The position numbers were made by a program, and so were the translations under genes. Below are positions 41,801 through 54,200 of a DNA stretch of 64,000 nt, piece by piece. Location: contig OU015567.1 of the NCBI GenBank assembly GCA_907165135.1, forward strand, positions 2,981,001-3,045,000. The letters run 5' to 3'. The DNA is from Oikopleura dioica. Lineage: Eukaryota; Chordata; Appendicularia; Copelata; Oikopleuridae. Numbering within the stretch: position 1 is the first letter of the stretch; every line of letters begins with the position of its first letter. The notes beneath the pieces were generated by a model that worked only from the letters and a program-made list of their open reading frames with translations, had not been told where the DNA came from and did no database searches.

Positions 41801-43869
41801 CATTTTTTTACACAAGACGTGGCAATTTTAAAAGAATCCAATAACTCTCCCATAAGTTTTTTTAGCTGTTTCTTCAAATTGATAAATGAGTTCGTCCTCA
41901 ATCTAAAGACGTTCTCTTTGCACTGAAGATGGTCTAAATGGCCGAAATCGATATGCAATAAACTTCACATTAATCATTTCTTTTAGTCAGAGTTGCAAAT
42001 TTTCTTAAAATATTCAAAAAATATGCTCATTTTAGATGGTCACAATTTAATATTAAAATAATGGTTTTGGCGAAGCCGCTTAGAGGCTTCGTTCTTAAAA
42101 AGCCGCTACGCGGCTTTTATTTGAGCTCTATCCTTGGTAGGTTTCCTTGTAAGTTACAAGTTGTAACCTATAAAGTTTAGTTAGCAAGATAGAGATAAAA
42201 ATCGCTGAATTCATCGAAAATCTTCAATAATCCTCAGTCTTCCTGTAAGTTGTTTCATACAGGAAAATCGGAAAATCGCGCTACGGAAGTTCGGATGTGA
42301 TGATATTATTCTAAGGCGGTTAGTTCAGCGATCCAATTTCTTTTGCTTGAACTCGAGTATCGAGACTCCGGACGCTTTGTTTTTAGAAAAACATGGATTT
42401 TATCATAACGTTATACTACGTGGATGTCTAGAATTCGATCGTCCTACTTTTTAGTATTTTGGGGACAAGATCTTATTATTTTAGTCCATCCATTTAATTC
42501 ATTTTGGACACCAATTAGCAGAAATTACACATCGTTTTTTAATGAAACCATCTTCCCAATTATATCCAAATTTTAAATTAACGTTTTGACACCCTTAATT
42601 CAATTGAAAATTTAAGAACGCAAAGCGAAAACGAGATCGAAAATCAACCACCTCAAGGACCCGATCCTCGCGCCCGGGGCAATTTTCGTCCAATCAGAAA
42701 TCACGAAACAATCCCAACGAAGTCCAAATTTCCATAACTCCGATCGAGGAAGAACCGAAAAAGCAACCAAAACGCTCGAAAAAATCCGCTTCCCAAGGTG
42801 CCCACAGTTCCCTCGTTGCCCCATCCCATCATCAAGGCGGATTCGGCCAGTATTCCGGCCATGGGTTAAGCTTGGGCGAAGAAAGCCAGGAACTCACTCC
42901 GGGGCAGAATTTCCTGGCGATTTATGCGCAAGATCATCCGATAGATACGGGACTTTTACAAGAACAGGAGCAGTATATCGACCCGAACAGGTGAGAAAAG
43001 AGAATATGAGAATGATAATTACATAGTTACCAGGTAGTCAATCTCCCATTTTGAACTTGGATAGCAGTCAAACTCGTTAAATATGAATAGGTTTTTCATG
43101 AATATGAATGCCGAATGAATACTTTCTCCTCATTTAGATACGCAACGATGGAGGACCCGAATATAATTTACACCGAAGTTGACCTGCCACAGTATATCAA
43201 TGGAGAATTTGTAACAGGTACTAAATGAACTCACACGGTACTCATCTCTTGCTTATTTAGATTATCCTAACCCTAACCCTTAAATAAAAGATGCTGAGAA
43301 CCCCCATTCCCGAGGCTGGAACCAACCGGTCCAAGAAGATCTTCTCGATGCTTCAGCTCAAAATGGAGGACCTTCGACAAGCATGGATTTGGATCTGAAC
43401 CATTCTTCCTCCCGCTCAAACTCATATTTCTACGAAAACGAAGCGATCGAGTACGAGTCCCTTCCGATGGGAATAAATCTTCAACCCTGCCCGAATCCTA
43501 GAAGCAGCCTGGCTCAAAATCAGCCAGATGAGAGTATGTTTTATTCGCTGGATACTGATCAAGGTAATTTAAAACTCTTAAATTATGACAAAATTATTTT
43601 TATTGGCTAAAAGATACGTTTGCATGAATCGGAAATGACGTTGTAGATACCATGGTAGTTATAAGACGCGTAGTAGTATCCCCGGATAAATTATGATCCC
43701 CGAGAAAATGACTTACAGCCGCGCGGGTTTAACATTATATTTTTAAGTAGTGATGATAAGCGAGCCGCAAAATGACGAGCAACAAAATGATGGCTTCATG
43801 AAAATTGGAGTGGAAACGATTGGAAGCGAAAATGAGCAGTCCGCCAGTCTGACCATGAATCAACAATAA
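38820..43869 (+). CDS. foxA: Forkhead transcription factor FoxA
   Basis: A nuclear pioneer factor of endoderm and midline tissues. Nine exons: 38820-38906, 38955-39077 (end uncertain), 39256-39398, 40784-40942, 41381-41567, 42617-42990, 43138-43217, 43291-43563 and 43751-43869. The forkhead domain spans exons 4-5: [84 protein letters not shown]. The phrases [24 protein letters not shown] and [15 protein letters not shown] identify FoxA. Both flanks are long, Ser/Glu- and Gln-rich. Phase decides the frame of exon 3 ([18 protein letters not shown]), since a second open frame there does not join the forkhead exon. Exon 2 has no usable GT donor; GAG|GATATT (GA-AG) keeps the frame. AATAAA is near 43893. 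Introns 3 and 5 hold repeats. Confidence 0.92.
39707..39935. mobile_element. 229-bp MITE-like element in foxA intron 3
   Basis: TGTGAAGTTTATTGCATATC at the left end faces, inverted, the right end GCAATAAACTTCACA with CCGAAACCGAT inside it. A related, shorter copy ends at 41969 in foxA intron 5. No coding capacity. Confidence 0.6.
41880..41969. mobile_element. Partial copy of the 39707 element in foxA intron 5
   Basis: Shares GAGTTCGTCCTCAATC, CTCTTTGCAC-GAAGAT and the end GCCGAAATCGATATGCAATA plus AACTTCACA with the right half of the 39707-39935 element. The left inverted end was not found, so this copy is truncated. Confidence 0.55.
42069..42118. repeat. Pair of AAGCCGC palindromes in foxA intron 5
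   Basis: CGAAGCCGCTTAGAGGCTTCG (one mismatch, about 42070-42091) and AAAAGCCGCTACGCGGCTTTT (42098-42118). Same family as the clusters at 24755, 53322 and 58171. Confidence 0.75.
43266..43280 (+). repeat. Short interstitial telomere-like tract
   Basis: CCTAACCCTAACCCT, two and a half units of the TTAGGG hexamer, lies in the last 30 nt of foxA intron 7 just before the acceptor. It is too short to be significant by itself. Confidence 0.4.
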
Positions 43870-44524
43870 TTTCCATTGAACAAATTTCTGCAAATAAACT
43901 ATTTATATCAAAATTTCAAGGTTTTTCAAAAATTATCATTGAGTAATCGCAGAAAATGATTAAATTTCTTCCTTCCAAAGGCAAAAAATCAGGGCAAATT
44001 AATGATTAAAATAACGGTTTTTGATTGGTTGACCCGAGAAATGCCAGATTTTGATTGGCCCTAGCCGCTAATATCCTCCGATATTGAATATTTGAGAGTT
44101 TTATTTTGAAAAATATACTAAAAAAATTGCTTTCTACAATAAAAATTCCGTTAAACTAAAGCCAAAATCTCAAAAGCAAAAAAAAAACTTGAGCTTACCT
44201 TATAAATTTCAAAGTTTATTCGTCTTCTTGGAGAATTTCAGTAGGAAGTATCTCTTTTGTGAATCAAAAAATCATTCAAATTTATTCTTGTTTCAAATCT
44301 TCTTGTGTCAATTCTCACAGTTAAAAAATGTCGATGGTAGAAAAAATGCTCGAATCACTCGTGTCGAGTAATTACGATTTGAAAAACTGAATTGTAAAGT
44401 TCACGATCGTCGATTTTGGGGATGATGATTCTTACACTCGTGGCGGTGCGCTTTTCAGGCGCTAGAGAGGCCGATTCGTGAATCGCGACAGCTCATGAAA
44501 ACGCGTGTTTTGCGCGTTTTTGAT

Positions 44525-44578
44525 GGCGCTCGCGAGGGCCCGCGAGTAAACGCACGGTAAGTACGGCTCGCGAGCGCC
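44525..44578. repeat. Palindrome in a GC-rich island
   Basis: GGCGCTCGCGAG (44525-44536) is mirrored by CTCGCGAGCGCC (44567-44578). The flanks GAT- and -CTCTGA resemble the ends of the 119-bp MITE family at 27.6 and 28.3 kb (GATGGCGCT, CCCTCTGA), so it may be a distant relative. Confidence 0.5.
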
Positions 44579-46286
44579 CTCTGAGATCGAACGAGTGCAA
44601 GAATGCACATGTGCTATTTCAATTTGATGATCTATCGTAGCGTAATTATGCCAAATATTTATTGTTGTGGCTTGACAAGAAGCTTTGTCGAGAGGATAAT
44701 AGATTTCTAATTTTGCTCACTCTTCAATATAGTTTTGCTAAGTTAATTGAAAGTTATAATTGCTGTTTGTTGAAGAAACAGGTAACGGTTGTAGAATCTA
44801 TAAAACTATAATAAGCCAAGCGAAAGCCTTTACGAAAGGGTTTCTTTAAATGAAAAAATGATCAAAATTTAGGGTAAGGCATCAGGATCTCATAATTCCT
44901 GGTCATTGATCGTGTTCTCTCTCGATTTTTAGCTTGCTTTCATTTCATTACTCATTTGTAATTCTTCTTTTTTGACTTTTTATCCAACAGGGCAGGATGT
45001 AAAAAAGTCAGTCTAACCTTTTCTCGAGACGTAACTACTAAGGGACTTACGTTTTTGTTGACCGAAATCTATTACTAATTGCCAGCGCCAATAAGATAAG
45101 CTAAAGAGTGGTACCAATTACTGTTCGCGACGATCTATGTAAGGGCATTACAGTAGGGTCTTGCATCAAGCGTCTTGATCAAAGACTAAGTTCTCAGCTC
45201 TAATTTGTGCAAAACGGAAATATAAATTTCTTTAAGAACAATTTTTATTCCGATTTCAATCTGAAAAATCTGATTTTTTCTTTGAAAGCTGACGTCAAAA
45301 AACTTATTATCGGCACGTGTCAAACTACTTTTTTCTTTCCTGATCTTATTTTTTGGAAAACCGGGATTTATATATAAATGACCCTAATTGTAAAGAACTA
45401 TTCTCCTGTCTTTTAAGATAGAGAATCTTTTGTCTGTCCTTAGCCGTGATTTTTGATTGTCAAACTTGATTCTTCGACAAATCTCTTTCTCCAAATTCTG
45501 CCACCCATGCTCAGCATAATTGAATTCTAGTCGCGCTGTTCAAACAAATTGAAACCCCCGTCGAATTCATTTTTCTCCGCACGTGAACATATGAATTTAC
45601 ATCGTACTTTTTCGTGGATAACCATGTTCTCATTTTGACTCTTCATTTTGGCCAAAAAGCTCCGTCACCAAATTCAATTGAAAACGAAAAATCTTCATCA
45701 ACAAATTTTCTAATTATTCTGGCGTCAAAACCACGACGCAAAATAAAAAATTGAGAAACGCAAAACCAAGAAACAAGAAAACGGGCAAAAGAGTGCGGCA
45801 GCGAGTTTAACCAGAGGTTTAGAATCCAAGGGCAAAAGTAGGAATCAAAAAATCAAAGCGGCGGAATGAGTTCATTTTCTTCTGAAACAGGGAAGTTACA
45901 GAACTTTTTCGGAAGGTGTTTTTTCTGCCTCCGGAAACTGTAGTGGAACTGTATATTCAGAAGCAAGTCCAAATTTCTCCCTCACGTTACGTAGCGCTAG
46001 AATTTCTCGAGACGACGAAATGACACTTGAAAAATTCGTTTCAGCCCATGTAAGCCCTACATATAAGACTGTATCTCGACGTGGTGAAACTCGTACTGGA
46101 GGAGATTAAACCTGCTTCGCTTGCATTCCAGGACTCGAGATCTTAAGGACTGGCTGATTGAATCGCCGTTCTAAGGACGACCCAGAAGTCCACGTAATTC
46201 GAAGTTCTATTGAAGTGACTGGCCAATTTCTGGACTTCAAAATTATGGAAAGGAATCCAGCTTTTTCCAAAAAAAGATACCATCAT

Positions 46287-46440
46287 GACACCCTTATTTA
46301 ATACCTCAGACACCCGATTTAAGCCACCACCAATTTAAGGGTGTCAACAAAGATGGTTATAAAATTGGCAAAATCGTTGTTGACACCCTTAAGGGTGTCC
46401 CCAACGATTACTTAAGGGACACCCTTAAGGCTTTAATTTT
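46287..46440. repeat. Cluster of TAAGGGTGTC words
   Basis: GACACCCTTA (46287) faces TTAAGGGTGTC (46335). Then GACACCCTTAAGGGTGTC is a perfect 18-bp palindrome (about 46382-46399), followed by another GGGACACCCTTAAGG. It looks like nested or tandem insertions of one mini element. Confidence 0.6.
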
Positions 46441-46716
46441 GAAAACCCTGCAATAAGGATGTCACTATGATAAAAAATCGGCGAAAAATCCAGTTCTCCA
46501 TGTCTACCTCCTGATAATGTCTGCTCGGAGAAATGCTACCTATGTACTTATAGAGGTCAGTGAAGATGTATCATTTCATAGAAAGAAGTAAGAAATGCCG
46601 GAGTGTCGCAAGATGTCGCCTTAAATCGGAGCGCCCTCATCTTGTCTCGCCGATAATATAAAAAATCTTTTGAAATTGTAGGTTGTTTTATTAAAAATAG
46701 CTGCTTTCTGCTTATC

Positions 46717-46911
46717 ATGTTCATAATTTTCGTGTTCCTTTTTGTCTGCATAAAAAGTTCACGGCACCATCCCTGCACTGCTCGTTTAACAGAGAAGTTT
46801 CAAAGCGTAAATCAAAGAAATAGAAGACCTTATTGGGAATTACAAAAACTCGAAGAAAGAAATAGTTGCAGAAATAAGTGCCAGAGACACACGCACTGGG
46901 TCGAAATATCC
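46717..46911 (+). CDS. Possible signal-peptide exon of a secreted protein
   Basis: ATG at 46717 opens 65 codons that end in a perfect donor (ATATCC|GTAAGT). It starts with a strong signal peptide (FIIFVFLFVCIKSS) and continues basic with cysteines (NSCRNKCQRHTHWVEIS). It could be the first exon of the cystine-knot gene at 47541-48398, but the phase (0) does not fit the only acceptor seen there (phase 1), so an unseen exon would be needed, or it is a separate gene. The end vaguely resembles the start of a TGF-beta mature region. Confidence 0.4.
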
Positions 46912-47540
46912 GTAAGTTTATGTTTCTTTTCAATTTCTATTGATCATTCGTCAGATTTCCTTTATTTCTTAGCTAAAATTTAAAAAGATGATCAATTATA
47001 AAAGACAATCCCATTATCTTGGCTTTCCTTTATTCGAAGTTAAAGTTTTACTCCCTTATCATAGCGCTAGAAATAAGAAAAATCGGGTTTTTTCTTCAAA
47101 ATTGATTATTTTTTTTTGGAACAATTTTCATTATTTACCTTGTATCTCGATTTTCTTGCACTACTATCTCGTTTTTTTTGCACTATAATAGACCTTTTCC
47201 AGGTAGAAAATATCATGTCTTGCTGTTCCTATTTGATTTTATTCGAGTAAAAGTTAATACCTAATTGTAGGATAATCAGAGTGTCGATAGCTTTGTGAAT
47301 CACAAACCATTATTTATGATAGCTAATTGGTTGTTCAAATTTACCGATAAACTTGTGTCTTTGATCGTTTTTATATCGAACTTATTATATTAGAAACATC
47401 TATGAATAGGGTAGCCGATTATAAACTGAGTTATAAAGTTTTGCTTTGAAAACCAACGAATTCATTTCAAATTAATAAATCGTCCATTCTACTCGTCATC
47501 ATAAATACGACTCGTTGACATTTTCGCGGGCTTAGAAGAC

Positions 47541-48398
47541 ATGCATATATTAACGGCTCCACTATCTGATGTAACAACTTTAATTGACACCAATAAATCA
47601 TTTCAGAATGCCATAAAATCGTCACGACCTAAATTTATGTTTCAGCATTTGCACCAACTTTACGGATCTGGGCTTGAAATCGATCTTTACAGTCTTAATG
47701 AAACGATAGCCTTGGATTACGAATTGCCACCGGCGGAGTTTGTTGGAGAATGCGAAGGAAGAACTTATATCGACATTGGAAGATGCTCGGGGACTTGTTC
47801 CTCGAGCTATCACAGAGATGATGGGTAAGCAAGAAGAGTCTCTCCGTATTTATTTATCTCTGCCGAAAAATAACATGGTCCAAGTCTTTTTTCGCGTTTT
47901 TGCTGACTTGGGGCAAAAGAAAGAAAGTCCCGGAAATCCCGCGAAATTGGCTGTTTCTTCCTTACGTAGCGGAAAAACGGGGCTTTAATTAATTGACGCA
48001 CCAGGTCGACGTCAGTATTTAGCTCCAAAAACGCCAGGGACAGAAGGATAAGGAAACAAAGACAGATTTCGAGATTCCCTAACGGCGGCAGATACCGTAA
48101 AACAACGTTACCGGCAAAAAATAAATGAGAGTTTCGTGAAGAATCTTTGATCAACTAAAGGGTTACCCTCTGAAAGGCGGATATTCAAGTAAAAAATAAC
48201 AATCTCATTTTCAGTCAACACATGAACCTGCGCGCAATCAACAACATGATGGAGCCCGGCCTCGACACGCACGTCAAAGTCTGTGCCCCAAGCTACATCG
48301 ACGTCCCCTTAATCGACAATACAGTCGGCGAAGAATTCTGGGAGAGCCATTTGATAATCAAGAGTTGCAATTGTCATTTCTTCCCGAGTTGCCACTGA
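47541..48398 (+). CDS. Divergent cystine-knot secreted protein (TGF-beta/CTCK-like)
   Basis: Exons 47541-47824 and 48215-48398 join in phase to 155 residues from the ATG at 47541. The C-terminal half has cystine-knot spacing: CEGRTYIDIGRCSGTC (Cys-x-Gly-x-Cys), later VKVCAPSYIDVPLI, then IIKSCNCHFFPSC (Cys-x-Cys). The order and the words between them (HMNLRAINNMM, IIKSCNC) recall the second half of TGF-beta ligands, but the double Cys of that family is single here and the distance from the first Cys to CSGTC is short. The N-terminal half (SLNETIALDYELPP) is unique. No signal peptide is coded after 47541, so a 5' exon, perhaps the one at 46717, is missing. Probably a secreted dimerising ligand or antagonist; confidence in the subfamily is low. 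Confidence 0.6.
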
Positions 48399-49703
48399 TG
48401 CAGTTGTTTTTCAACAAACTATCTAAATTCCCGTTCAACTTTCTTCATTTCTTCATTCGTTCATTTTATTTTCTTTTGATCTGTAACTTTTTCTTATATA
48501 AATCACTGTAAATGCTTCTACTCGTCTTCTGTCTGTTTTTCGTAAAAGAAAAAAGTAATAAAGTAAACTGGAAGGCTTTTCATTTTCCAAATTTTTTTAA
48601 TTTTTCTTGAAACGCTAGCATTATTAACTTTTCTGCAAATATTAGCATTTCTCTCTCGATATGAAAACTTCATTTTATTATGGAAAAAGGGCAGCGGCGA
48701 TTATTTATTTTCTCGCTGACTTGAGCGAATAAATCCTAGATTAATCTGGCTGGATATCATCGCCGGGAGGAAAAATTTTTCAATAGAATAAGAAGAAAAA
48801 GGTCAGGAAAGCCTTGAGAATTCAAAGCAGAGAGAAATTTTCAAAAGAAAAATTGAAAAAATTAAGAAAAATGGATTTCAAATTTGGACATTGGTGAGTT
48901 TTGACGGTTTTATACAGCTGCTTCATCCCCCGAAATTCAATTCTACGGGGCCTTAGGCATAAAAATAGAACTTGTTCATGTGTCATCAAAATCAGCAGCA
49001 AGACACGCCGGCTTGCTGGTATCGATAAGAGATAATAACTGGGTTTTATTTTTTTCAATGAAAAAACATATTCTCAAGACATGACTTCGAGCTTTTTATT
49101 AACTTGCTTAGTGTCTGCTCAGTTCTGTCAGTGATAACGACAGAGACAATATTTACAAAAGGAAGCTCTCAGAGAGATTTATAAAAGAAAGAGAGAGAAG
49201 AATTTAAGCAAATCTCCAAATATAGCAACAAGGCTCAAACTCCAAAATTCTAATAACCCAAGTATTTATTGATGACATTGAAAACAACTATTAGCGGAGC
49301 AAGAAATTCAATTAAAGAAAATAATTTTCCAATTAAAAATGATGACCGACTTAATTAAGTTCATTTGTCTTAAAAACGTGGGGTGTCATAATTTAAACTC
49401 ACAGCTGTCCTTATTTTATTGTGCCTTAACTAATTTATGATAAATGATTGATCCATCCTTTTTTTTTTATTTTTACCGACCACAACTAGTAAGCCAAATT
49501 GTCCATAAAAAAGAGCGTCATGATTTTGACGGCGAATTACGAGTTTTTGGTCATAAAAATCCGTCTTTTTGATTTTCCTATCTGCTTTCAAACATTATCC
49601 TTTCAACAAAAGCCTCCATTGTTCTTTTACACTAGAATCATTCATTTCAAAAACCAAAGTTTCAGAGAAGAAAATGAGCGCGGTCTGAGATAAATAAAAA
49701 ACA
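48399..49703. other. Spacer, no gene seen
   Basis: 1.3 kb of AT-rich sequence with A-rich runs. AATAAA near 48558 probably ends the cystine-knot transcript. No open frame with domains was found. Confidence 0.45.
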
Positions 49704-51056
49704 ATGCAACCAGATAGATATTCGATTTGTACCGCGACTTTGGGAATTATAATATTGTTGCTGATATTTTTTGTTGAAAACGAAGAGACGGATGAAATCG
49801 AGAGTTTTTATCACGAACCTTGGCGAGCTGGGAAGAATATTACGCCGAACGATTTCATTTTTGAGAATGAAATTTGCAACCCTATCAGTAAGTCCCTTCC
49901 TTCACTCTTCTACTTGAGAGTGTCAACATCGATTATTAATTGTTCGACTCATAAGAGATACCCTTACTCGATTGCTGTTGACACCCTTAAATCTCCACTT
50001 TTAGGTATCCCTCCAAAATGGCGATATAACAAGCCCTGGAAGATTGGTTTCCAGCAACAACCCGACTGTCCAAAAAACCTCAAACTCCTTATCCTCGTTG
50101 AATCAGCCCCGAATCACTTTGAGCACAGAAAAGTTCTCCGCCAATTTTTCCGAAAAATGAGACGATCTGACATGGCATTTTTCTTTATTCTCGGAAGAAG
50201 CGATGTCGAAATTGTTGATGAAATCGAGGATGATATTATTGTTGGCGATTTTGATGATAAATATAGGTTGGAAAATTCTGAAAATAAGATTAGCAGGTTG
50301 TTTTTCTAGCAATTTGCCCTCAAAAACAAAAGTTGCTTACGAATACTTTGCCGATTGCGAGGATCCGCCCGAGTTTATGATCATGCAAGATGATGACACT
50401 GTAGCTGACGTCGGTAAGATCCGCTTTTGATCAGTAACACCTTCCTCCGCGCCGGTAACCAAAAGTCGAACCATGTAAAATAGAACGTCAAAAACATGCC
50501 TTCACGGAATCTCAATCAAAAATCCTTGTTTTGCCCATTCAAAATTGAAGAGGATTACACACAGTATTTGAAAGATCCTTAGAAATGCTCAATCAGCATT
50601 TTAATCTTCATTTCTAGAGCCGATTCTCAATATCCTCTATGCCAATGAAGAGACCAAATCCCGATCAGTCTATGGCGTTCTTCACACAAAAGTGCCTAGG
50701 ATGAATTCTTGGATGCGAGGAAAAAACATGTGGGTTGGAACAGCATCCTGGCCCTACCAAAACTGGCCTGACTACATTTCCGGGCCATGTACATTTATGG
50801 ACAAAGAAGCTGCTTTGGCGATCGCAGATGCAGCCACAACGGCGCTAGAAATCTTCAGCATTCCAATCGAAGACGCATTATTTACTGGCATTTTGAGGGT
50901 CAAAGGATGTGTTGACATAAGAGGTGGCGCTCCCCAATGTCACCATCTCGTCGGAAATGTCGACAGTAAGTCATTACATATTTTTTTAGTCAGAACTCGA
51001 ATTTAGAGCTGAAAACACTCACCGGTTATGATGAAAACTGGGTGCCAAAAAGATAG
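49704..51056 (+). CDS. Beta-1,3-galactosyltransferase family (GT31) enzyme
   Basis: A Golgi type II membrane enzyme that adds beta-1,3-linked sugars to glycoproteins or glycolipids. Exons 49704-49887, 50005-50266, 50310-50413, 50618-50965 and 51007-51056 give 315 residues in phase. A signal anchor (TLGIIILLLIFFV) is near residues 13-25. GT31 motifs follow in order: LLILVESAPNHFEHRKVLRQFF, FFFILGRSDVE, DIIVGDFDDKY, EFMIMQDDDTVADV (metal-binding DxD), WPDYISGPCTFMD and IPIEDALFTG (the EDV-type catalytic acid region). It is slightly short for the family, as expected for a compact gene. The first intron (49888-50004) contains a TAAGGGTGTC-type element. It ends 150 bp from the stop of the convergent fucosyltransferase gene. 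Confidence 0.88.
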
Positions 51057-51206
51057 AATTCAAAAATAAAATATTTCTGTATATGAGAACACCTACTTTC
51101 TGTAAAACTTTATTCATTCGTTTCTGTATCAAAAAGTTCCAAAACTCGAATTACCAAATAAAAACAAGATTTTAAATTATATTTTTTATTTATTCAAAAT
51201 TGAAGC

Positions 51207-54200
51207 TTATTTTTCATGCGCAAGTTTTTCATTTTCATCATGAACTTTTCTCCCAGCAACTTTTCCGTTCTTCCTCGCCTCTAGTTCCTTTTTCGCCAAA
51301 TCAGCCAAATTTCTTAATCAAAATATAACCAAAAGTCTTAAGAATTCTTTAACCTCGCAGCATAACCAGCTTCAGCTCGCTCAGCGTTGATTTTTGCCTC
51401 TTCTTCCGCGTTTTTTGCCAGAGACTCCAAAATATGCTCGTTGATGGGGTGCCAGTAATCCGGCGTCCAGTCATCTAAATTGGTAGGTATCAAGTCTGCT
51501 CGGCAAATTTTGCTTATCCGTTTTTGTGGGAAAACGATAACATCTCGACATAAAGATTTGACGAAGATCAGTATAATAATGACTCATAATTTTGAATTAA
51601 ACCTCTATTTTTCAGTTGAAATCGCCAGTTTTTTGACAATAAGCTTTTCATTTTGACTTAGATGTACCTGAAATTAAAATCTCATTAGGCTTATCGTGAC
51701 GAGTTTTCTTGCGAACCAGGCGCTCCAGATGAATATTCTTGCTCCAAGACGAGGCGTCTTAATTGATCGTACTCAGAAAAGAGGTTTTTCATTCAAATTA
51801 TCAATAATATTTTTCCAACAGATTCAATTTTCAAGAACATGGAAGCTGTCAAGATAATTTTTCATTATTTTGAGGAATACAATTTTCGACTCAATTATGC
51901 AGCATCATTGATGCAGCATCAAAGTTCAAATTTTGAAAATATTCTAAATTAATTTGAACGGCCTCGTTCCCCCGTAGACAGTGGCAATTTTTTATAAAAA
52001 CTTTTGGAAACCTTGATTTGGCATTTTTATAGTGATAACTTAAGGGTATCAATGATTAAACTTATTTTCGCTCTAGATCACTTCATAAGCTACATTTTGA
52101 TAGCAAAATCTTTAGAAAATCTAATGGTATACGGGGGGAAAGCGTTGTTTGAAAATTGCGAAAAGGTAGACGGGGAGATCCTTAAGTAAATCATTAGTAC
52201 CATAAAAAGTCAAATACAGTGCAATGTGCATTTTTGAGCTCAAAATATGAAATGATACGATAACGCGTTTTCGATGAAAAACAACGATCAAAAGGGAACG
52301 TGAACCTGTTTAGCTATAATCGTAAAAATATTTTTCCAGAAACAGTTTTGCTCGTTTGAAGAGTTTTTTGTAATGATGCGTTTCGCTTAATCCCTACTTG
52401 GGTATTTTTCTTGTTAAAAATAATAACCGTTTTTCCCTGGATTTTGATCCTCATTTTAGTCCTGATTCTTTCTTACCTGATCTGACAAAACTCCCGGCAT
52501 TAGAGCAAATTTCCATTTCGACCAAAGAAACAAAGTCGTGATAATAATCCATGATCGGGGCGCACCCCTCGAATTTCTTCTTCAAATACCCGTCAACATC
52601 TTCGAAAGTGAACACCTTCACATTAAGCTTCTCAACGATCGTGGCTTTCAACTAAAAGCGGAAATCGTCAGTGCGGACAAAATACAAGATTTACTCAGAA
52701 AGCTTTCCGCAAATGCGTGGAAAACATTTTGACGAAAATTGAAGATTATGATCTTTCTCAGAAAATCATTTTTGTATCATAAAAATTGAAAATTTGAACA
52801 AAAAAAGTGGTCAAATGTGAAAAATTCATTCAAGTTTTCAACTTGAAAACATAAATATTTACAAGATAAATAGGCAAAAACATTATTTTTTGGAGTGACA
52901 TGCGGTTTCATGATCGTTGTTTAGAAATAGAACGACGCTTACGTATGAAACAAACCGCCAAGTTTAAAAGAAAAACGAATTTAATGGAGGAAAGAACGTT
53001 ATATTTGCGTTTGATCCTTCTTTTATGACGTGCTCGGGGATAGCCGGAAAGGAAATCCGTTGAAATCGAGTCCTTATCCGAATTTCTTGAAACCCGTGTA
53101 ATTTAAGGCGATCTCGTCATTTTTTTCATTATTTTAAATTTACTGATCAACAAAGCTCCACCCCTCTTACGAACCGCTTGTTTTTGGACATTCTTTATGA
53201 TGCCTTTGATTATCCAATAGACTATTTTCTATATTATAAAACTCGGCAAACTAAATTAAAACTTTGATAAAAGATCTGAAAGTTTTCTTATTAAAAAACT
53301 CGTTGCGGCTTTATTATAAAAGAAGCCGCCGAGCGGCTTCGCAAAAAAACCAAAATGATCAATAATGAAACTCTTGCGAAGCCGCTTCGCGGCTTCATTT
53401 TCAAAAAAGCCGCTACGCGGCTTTTCAAAAGAGAACTTTCAGATACTGACGGGGCGCCCTTAATATTTTACTAATAATCTTCATGGATCAGTTTTTAAAC
53501 TTGTAAGAAGCAGTTTTCGGCCCTTAAAAATTTGAGAACACATTTGTAATCAGCATCGTATGACGCGATTATTTGTGTCCTTGACATCATACACTAAATT
53601 ACGTGTGACCTTATTATAGGCGAAACACGCGTTGAAACTTCATGAAAACACGCAAACGTTCAGGAAAGAAACGGTCGTGAATCTTGATTCGATAAATTAA
53701 CGAAGCGATTAAAAATTGCGGGAATGGCTCACCCACAGCATTGTGCGGAAAATAAGCCTCGTCAGAAATAAAGTTTTTATTTGCAGTCACAGCTAAGGTG
53801 ATCCCACTCGCTATTTGAATAAGATGTTTTTGGAAAGCTTGAAGCTTCCGTTAGTGTTTTGAGTTAAACGACACGTCCGTCTTCTGAACATTTTTTAACG
53901 AAAAAAGGATCAAACATGATCATTACGCGCGAGCTGTTTTATCAAATTTTGAAAATAAGGGGACGCAAAGAGTTTCTAGTTTTACCCGGAAACAGCTCGG
54001 ATTGAACTTATTCCTGTATTTTCTGCCAAGAGTTAAGTCAATTCTCTCTCGTTCTCTTAACTTAGTGAGACCCTTATCTTTCATGATGTTTTTTTCAGAA
54101 ATAAGGGTGTCCATTCCCTACCCTCTTAAAAATATATAGCGAGCACCCACTTTTGAATCTATGATTGTCATAATTTATGACTCAAAAAAGTTCGTTTTGT

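Larger units (their letters stand above)
43870..46716. other. Large spacer with repeats, no gene
   Basis: 2.8 kb. It contains a GC-rich palindromic island (about 44430-44590) and a cluster of TAAGGGTGTC words (46287-46440). A TATA-like TTATATATAAAT occurs near 45367-45378, with no gene visible after it. No tRNA or other structured RNA recognised. Confidence 0.45.

Noticed and set aside
43266-43280. Possible interstitial telomere
   Set aside because: Only two and a half hexamers in a pyrimidine-rich intron end; expected by chance at this length.
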